The notes beneath the pieces are model-generated. The model ran no database searches. It saw nothing but the letters and a program-made list of their open reading frames with translations, and had not been told where the DNA came from. DNA of 64,000 nucleotides, taken from Austropuccinia psidii. Its lineage: Eukaryota; Basidiomycota; Pucciniomycetes; Pucciniales; Sphaerophragmiaceae. This document shows, in pieces, positions 59,071-64,000 of the stretch. Made by a program: the position numbers and the translations under genes. Position 1 is the first letter of the stretch. Each line of letters starts with the position of its first letter. The DNA is taken from assembly GCA_023105745.1 (NCBI GenBank), contig JALGQZ010000002.1:77107285-77171284 (forward strand), in the 5' to 3' direction.

Positions 59071-59547
59071 TTCATTATTGATGAGACTTTCCTCTCTTCT
59101 TGGAGGTATTAGCATGGTTAATGTGACTTTGAGCCAAAACTTTCTTGTTGCCATACCCTCCCTGTCTGGTGGCTTATGTTTCAAACCATCCAGGTGTTTG
59201 GTTATTGGTTTCCTCCTTTGGGAGTGGACTGAACCAATTTCCTCTGTTCTATGGTTCTTAAATTCCACCAAATATTCCTCATGGGAATTGGGTTCACTGT
59301 ATGAATTATTTCCACAGTCATTCCGCACAAACAGAGTCAGACTCAAGACCTTCTTGGTCTTTTCCTGTTTCTTCCTCTCTTGCAAATATCTCTTCCCTGT
59401 CTTTGGGAGAATTGTCTGCATAGTTATTGGGTGATTCCCAGTTGTGAGATTCTGTTGTGATTTCAGAATCTGAATCATGAGTTTCTTTGGCTTCCAGGGT
59501 TGGATTCTCCCTGTTATCACCAGTACTATGGTTATTGTATCTTCCAA
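59059..59547 (-). pseudogene. Trailing frame of element F (+1 to gag)
   Basis: A 162-codon frame overlapping the end of gag by 230 bases and stopping 10 bases before the purine tract. Its second half (EEYLVEFKNHRTEEIG..., KFWLKVTLTML) reads like protein and may be the true C-terminus of the Gag product, reached by a frameshift, or a remnant of a lost downstream gene. Its first half is an out-of-frame copy of gag. No family recognised. Confidence 0.35.
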
Positions 59548-61202
59548 TAGATGTTCTAATCCTTACTTCTTGCAAAATATTGGATATTTGATCCAAGGTG
59601 GATTCTTTGGAGCATCTGCATTTTACTGCATGTTCTAAGTCTCCTGGTATCTTGGTCAACAGTTTGTGATTTCTCATTTCTGTTGTTATGTGAGGGTCAA
59701 TGGCTTTTAACCTTTTTGACTGTCTCAGACACCAATCATATGGATCTTTGTCCATGGTGTATCTATCATTTCCAAATGAAAGGGTTTTCTGCCGTATCCA
59801 TGTATCATTTCTGTACTTTTGGATTATTTGGCTCCTCCACCATGGCCAGTTTCTTCTTCCATGGATTTCTTTCATTTGTGTGTACCAAATACTAGCATGT
59901 ACTTTAAAAGCTGTATTTAATCTGGCTGTAATCCAGTAATCTGGTATACTTGGTACATCAGTGAAGAGTCCATCAATATACTCTATGAGTTCCATATGAT
60001 CATACTCCCCAGTTCCAGAGAATTTGGTCCAGCTTAAGGCCTCAGGAAGCTGTTTCAAGGCTTCCTTTTCAGTATAAGACATATTATCTCCATCCTGGTA
60101 TTGTGATGGAGACCTTGCCTTATTTACCAATAAGGAATCTGTTTTGATGCCTTCCTGGTGGTATGGGGTGTTTTCAGAAACATGACCTTGTGTTTGGGGT
60201 TTCATTTTTTTGGCAGAAATTGAACAATTTGTCAAGATCTTGATCCAGGTATTCCCTGTCCCTTTTGCAGTGATTTTGCTCCTCTAAGACTTGATTTAGT
60301 CTTCTTTTGGAATCTTCTGAGGCTTTATACAATTCAATATAGTCCTCTTGAAGAGTATGAATAGTTTTGGTTTGTAAGGTATAAACCTCTTGTAAACTTG
60401 AAATACTTTCATGGAGTCTTTCAAACTTTTTTTGAGTTTGTTCTACAAACTGGGAAAATTGTAACCATAGAGTATTACTACTTATGGTACTCTCAGGTAT
60501 CACAACATTGTGTTTCATCTGAGTGGAGATATCATTCCTTATCATGGGGCTGCTAGGTGCATTACATGTATTTACAACTGTTTGTTGTTTGTTTGTACTT
60601 CTTGCAACAGGTTCAAAAATTTCTGGATCATAGGATCTGACTCTTTCAGCCTCTTGTTGAAAGAAGTCTTGTTCTTGCCTTATGATCCTCTTACTCTCCT
60701 GGCTTCTATCTTGGATTGGAAGGTATAGTGACTCATGGTCGCTGATCTGCTGGTGCCTGGATGGTGTGAAACCACTAGGGAGTCTGGTTGGGTTACCAGT
60801 CCTCATGAGCCTGAAAGGGTCAGAGTGTGTTATCTCTTGCTCCATTTCTTGTCTTTGATAAGTTCTTTGAAGAATATCTCGTTGAGGGAAATCTTCTGAA
60901 TACTTTCCCCAAGTTCTTTGTAGTGGAGATCTGGTTTGAATTCCCTGTCTGCCATTCCCCATTGGAGAAGTTCTTGGAAGATTTGATGGGTTAGAACAAA
61001 CTGTTCTATGCAAGCCATTCCTGGAGGTTTGCTGTTGAAACCCATCTTGGAAGGTTTAGAAAGTTTCATTTTGCCATGTATTATGATTTGGAACAACTTC
61101 AACTTCTCTCTTTTCCAGGCCTCTATTCCAGCTGATGGTTTTTTTGCTTTGTAAGGAATATTCCCTTGGAAATCCAAAGTCTTTGGAATGAGGTGGTATC
61201 AT
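59318..61202 (-). pseudogene. Gag-like gene of element F
   Basis: Candidate ATG at 61202-61200. The frame runs through a Gln/Arg-rich N-terminus and a coiled coil (FERLHESISSLQEVYTLQT, then EDYIELYKASEDSKRRLNQV) with one TAA at 61056-61058. At an A7 run (near 60205-60211) the frame must change by +1 to continue into the Gag domain (LSWTKFSGTGEYDHMELIEY, PDYWITARLNTAFK, WYTQMKEIHGRRNWPWW; about 59780-60080), ending at 59318. The Gag domain parallels that of A and B (W..FSG.GE.DHMEFI, TAR, W.WW). No zinc knuckle is found. Total about 630 codons with two lesions. Confidence 0.8.
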
Positions 61203-62196
61203 TTCTGATTTGTAAGGTGAGGGTTTCAGCTATTTGATTTAATTCCCTTTTTTTTCTTTTAGGAATTTATAAGTCACTTTGGACAAGTTATTATTGAAAA
61301 TATCAATCAACTCTCCCCAATATATACTCTGTATATATTTCAAAAGATTAATAATGAAATATTGTTAGTATTTTATTATGAAGTATTATCATTGAAATTA
61401 TCAATAATAATGATAATAATCAATTTTTCACGCCAATTTGGGCAAAAAAATGAATTATAAGTGTTTTTCTGTAAGAAAAATTCAAACAATATATACTTTG
61501 TATATATTATGAAAAAAAGATCAATAATGAAATATGATTTGTATTTTACTATTGAGTATTATTATTGAAATGATCAATAATAATGATAATAATCAATTTT
61601 TTACACCAATTTGGGTGAAAAAATGAATTATCAGAGTTTTTCTGTAAGAAAAATTCAATTAATATATACTTTGTATATATTATGAAAAAAAAACAATAAT
61701 AAAATATGGTTTTTATTTTTATTATGAAGTATTATTATTGGTATTATCAATAATAATGATAATAATCAATTTTTCACGCCAATTTGGGTGAAAAAAGAAT
61801 TATCAGAGTTTTTCTTCAAGAAAAATTCAAATAATATATACTTTGTATATATTATGAAAAAAAAACAATAATAAAATATGGTTTTTATTTTATTATAAAA
61901 AGAGAATATTTTATAAATATAAATTATATATTTATAACTCTCCAAAAATGAAAAATATTATTTTTCAAAAAAGGATATGTATACAGTTTTTTTTTATTAT
62001 GTTTTTTATATATTTTTTTGTTTTTGAGTAAAAAAAATCAGAATAGAGAAAAACCACGAAATTAATCCCCTTCAGGGCTTCTTATAGCTTAAAAAAGTGA
62101 AAATAAGCAATAAAACAAGGATAATAACTCTAACAAGCATGAATATAAGCTAAAGATAGTGAAAACAAGCTAGAATTTCGTCTAAAATAGGTAAAA
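61203..62196 (-). other. Leader of element F with about 172-bp tandem repeats
   Basis: Between gag and the primer-binding site. It contains 3.4 tandem units (61321-61905), otherwise AT-rich with no reading frame of note. Confidence 0.7.
61321..61905. repeat. Tandem repeat, units of 169, 173 and 172 bp plus a partial
   Basis: Units start at 61321, 61490, 61663 and 61835 with TATATACT(C/T)TGTATATAT. Each full unit then has a block of AATAATGATAATAATCAAT, an ACGCCAATTTGGG-like block and a TTTTTCTGTAAGAAAAATTC-like end. The fourth is cut after about 70 bp. Confidence 0.88.
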
Positions 62197-62214
62197 AACC
62201 AGGCCAGGCCCCCA
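62197..62214 (-). other. Primer-binding site of element F
   Basis: The minus strand reads TGGGGGCCTGGCCTGGTT, three bases inside the LTR. The first 13 bases equal those of B, so the same primer tRNA is likely. Confidence 0.65.
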
Positions 62215-62217
62215 AAA

Positions 62218-63638
62218 TTTCAGGGTGACTCTATGATATAGCTTTACAATGACAAATAAAAGCTATAACTATGAGTGTGACACAAAAATAAAGATGAGAA
62301 TTAAGATAACAGATGGTTAAAAGGGCTATACTAAATGAATTTAGTGATGGTGGGTACTGTTGATACCCCTGGGTGCAGTGTTTATCTGTTGGTTTACAAT
62401 AATAAACCCTAAAATAATTATAATTTATAATTATACCTGTTAAATTCTAACAGTACCACTTCTTTTGAGAAGCTATACCATGTAAGAATATCAAGAAAAG
62501 GATGCTGGATTTGCTTCCTGGTGAGGCAAAGCCTCCTTTTATCTTGTTCTGGGGTAGTGGGAGGTGGTTTACCTCTGCACATGACCACAGAGTGAAAATT
62601 TTCACTACTGTTGGCTGGTTTGTGGTTCTATACACTCAATACATGCTAGTATTGGGTTGAAATGTGGTTTTAGAACCACAAGTAGTCATTTTTACCCTAT
62701 ACAGGGTGAAAATTTTCACCAATGGAGCTTACAGGTGTGTTCTGGTGCTTCTGACGCGTCAGAAACTGTACAGAACCTGTATAGACCTCTGTATTTGACT
62801 TAACTATGAGGTATTGAAGTATAAATAAGCTTCTGCGTCTGTCCGACACCTCATAATCATACTTATGGGATAGTATCCCACTATAAGGCTGTATTAGCCA
62901 AACTGTGGGATTTTGACCTTAAAACAGCCATACTTTTGTCAGTTTTTGAGATATCAACCTCAAAATTGGTTCAGTGTGTAGCCCTGAATGTGTTCTACAA
63001 AATGGTACCTCATTTGATATGTTTATCATTAAAAATGGCAAAGTTATGCTATGTACACATTTTTTTGTACATATGTATGATTTGGCCAAAAGCTGTATGG
63101 AGCTTGTTTGCTCAATAACTTTTGTTCTAGATGAAATATAGGGAAATGGATGGCACCATCCGATATCTCTGATTGTGCTCTTCCCAAAAAAACCACACTT
63201 TAGGTATCTCACACTAAAACTGTAGAAGTTAGATGAGAGGTGAATATTTTGTTCACCCTTATTTGGCCTGAGCTTGACCATAACTTCTGTAATAATGGTG
63301 CTAGATCAGTTTGGCTGGTACCATTGGATAGCCCTGACTTAGAGATTCATTTTTAATACCCATTTTATGGGGTTAAGCCTCTTACTCTGTATTTCAGATG
63401 AGAGGTGAAAATCAAGGTTTATGCTCAGCAACAACTTTGAGCTGGAATAACTTTGTTATTCTTTGTCCTATGATGATGGGACTTGTATATTTGGAAATGG
63501 GTGAGTTTCCTCTTTTGTTTGATAACTTTTGAGCTAATTTGGCTCAGCTCCATGTTTTGGTGGTATCATGGCTATACCATTGGTTTATGGTATTTTGGCT
63601 GTCATGCTTGTGCTCTGGTGTTGAGTCACGGGCTGACA
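62218..63638 (-). repeat. 5' LTR of element F (1421 bp)
   Basis: Matches 57628-59048. The inner terminus is mutated (plus strand TTTCAGGG instead of TGTCAGGG). It ends GGGCTGACA, then the duplicated AATGC. The same three palindromes lie at 62591, 62705 and 62749. Confidence 0.93.
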
Positions 63639-63643
63639 AATGC

Positions 63644-64000
63644 TTCCAATTAACAAGAAGCTGGAACTTATGATGTGTTAGAGTAGCGAATCTTATAAAA
63701 AGCTATTAAAATTGATTAATTTATTGATTAATCCTATATTTTGAATTTTTTAATGAGATAAAAAAGAATGATATTTTTATAATAAAGACCATAATAATGA
63801 GAAATAAGTCTATGATCATATATTAATACTTATTAATGATAAATTGAATAATTGGTCAGAGATTGGGAAAATAATCAGTTAATAAAAGGTAACATCTGAT
63901 AAAGTATATTGAATAAAAAGTGATTATATATTGACTAGAAAAATTTAACTTATGAATATTGAATTAATAGTAATAAATAGGAATTGAATTATGTTTTGGA
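63644..64000. other. Host flank of element F, no gene seen
   Basis: AT-rich DNA to the end of the window. No open frame, repeat terminus or RNA motif recognised. Confidence 0.5.

Larger units (their letters stand above)
57628..63638 (-). mobile_element. Element F: Gag-only, non-autonomous LTR retrotransposon
   Basis: Two LTRs of exactly 1421 bp (57628-59048 and 62218-63638), AATGC target-site duplication (57623-57627 and 63639-63643), primer-binding site and polypurine tract in the right places. The 3169-bp interior encodes a Gag-like protein related to that of A and B, and nothing resembling protease, RT, RNase H or integrase. It must have been mobilised in trans. Confidence 0.92.

Noticed and set aside
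61321..61905. 172-bp tandem repeats as satellite or CRISPR
   Set aside because: Confined to the leader of element F with under four units, so they are part of the transposon.

Overview
The window is AT-rich, repeat-dominated eukaryotic DNA. It is almost certainly fungal: the one clear host gene encodes a fungal-type mitochondrial ribosomal protein uL23m, and nearly everything else is Ty3/Gypsy-class LTR retrotransposons with chromodomains. The repeat density and protein style suggest a large-genome basidiomycete, most likely a rust fungus (Pucciniales; something like Austropuccinia is my guess from memory, unverified).

Layout. 1-7185: element A (+), a decayed gag-pol plus 3' LTR. 7186-10632: a 40-bp foreign LTR end, a second pol fragment of A's family, and its LTR. 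10633-13553: element C (-), 5' LTR and a gag-start fragment of the same lineage. 13554-16130: no gene seen. 16136-48788: element D (+), a chromovirus of about 9.7 kb stretched to 32.7 kb by three insertions: element B (-, 16241-27002) in its 5' LTR, a solo B-type LTR (33937-35901) in its integrase/chromodomain region, and element E (-, 36324-46537) in its 3' UTR. D, B, E and the solo LTR each have perfect 5-bp target-site duplications (CTTAC, ATTTG, ATTCT, CATGC), so the nesting is firm. 48794-57622: host DNA with a possible broken exon (50672-51160), the uL23m gene (51272-52117, -) in a locally GC-rich island, and a solo LTR of family F (53449-54868, TSD AATTT). 57628-63638: element F (-, TSD AATGC), a complete LTR pair enclosing only a Gag-like gene.

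Two replication styles coexist. The lineage of A, B, C and F has a tRNA-Pro-like primer-binding site (TGGGGGCCTGGC...) in B and F and a shared T-run/purine tract before the 3' LTR. The D/E lineage has no tRNA-like site. Its leader is instead complementary to a segment of its own LTR, with compensatory changes between D and E, which suggests Tf1-type self-priming. D and E also share a canonical -1 slippery heptamer (G GGA AAA) three bases before the gag stop.

Most unusual features: (1) element E carries, antisense between pol and its 3' LTR, a spliced gene for a protein with a Zn(II)2Cys6-type cysteine cluster, preceded by a periodic array of TGCGCA sites; (2) element F is a Gag-only, non-autonomous element that shares priming signals with B; (3) A, B and C share an upstream ORF that must be joined to gag-pol in the -1 frame. 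All coding copies here carry at least one lesion except the gag of E.
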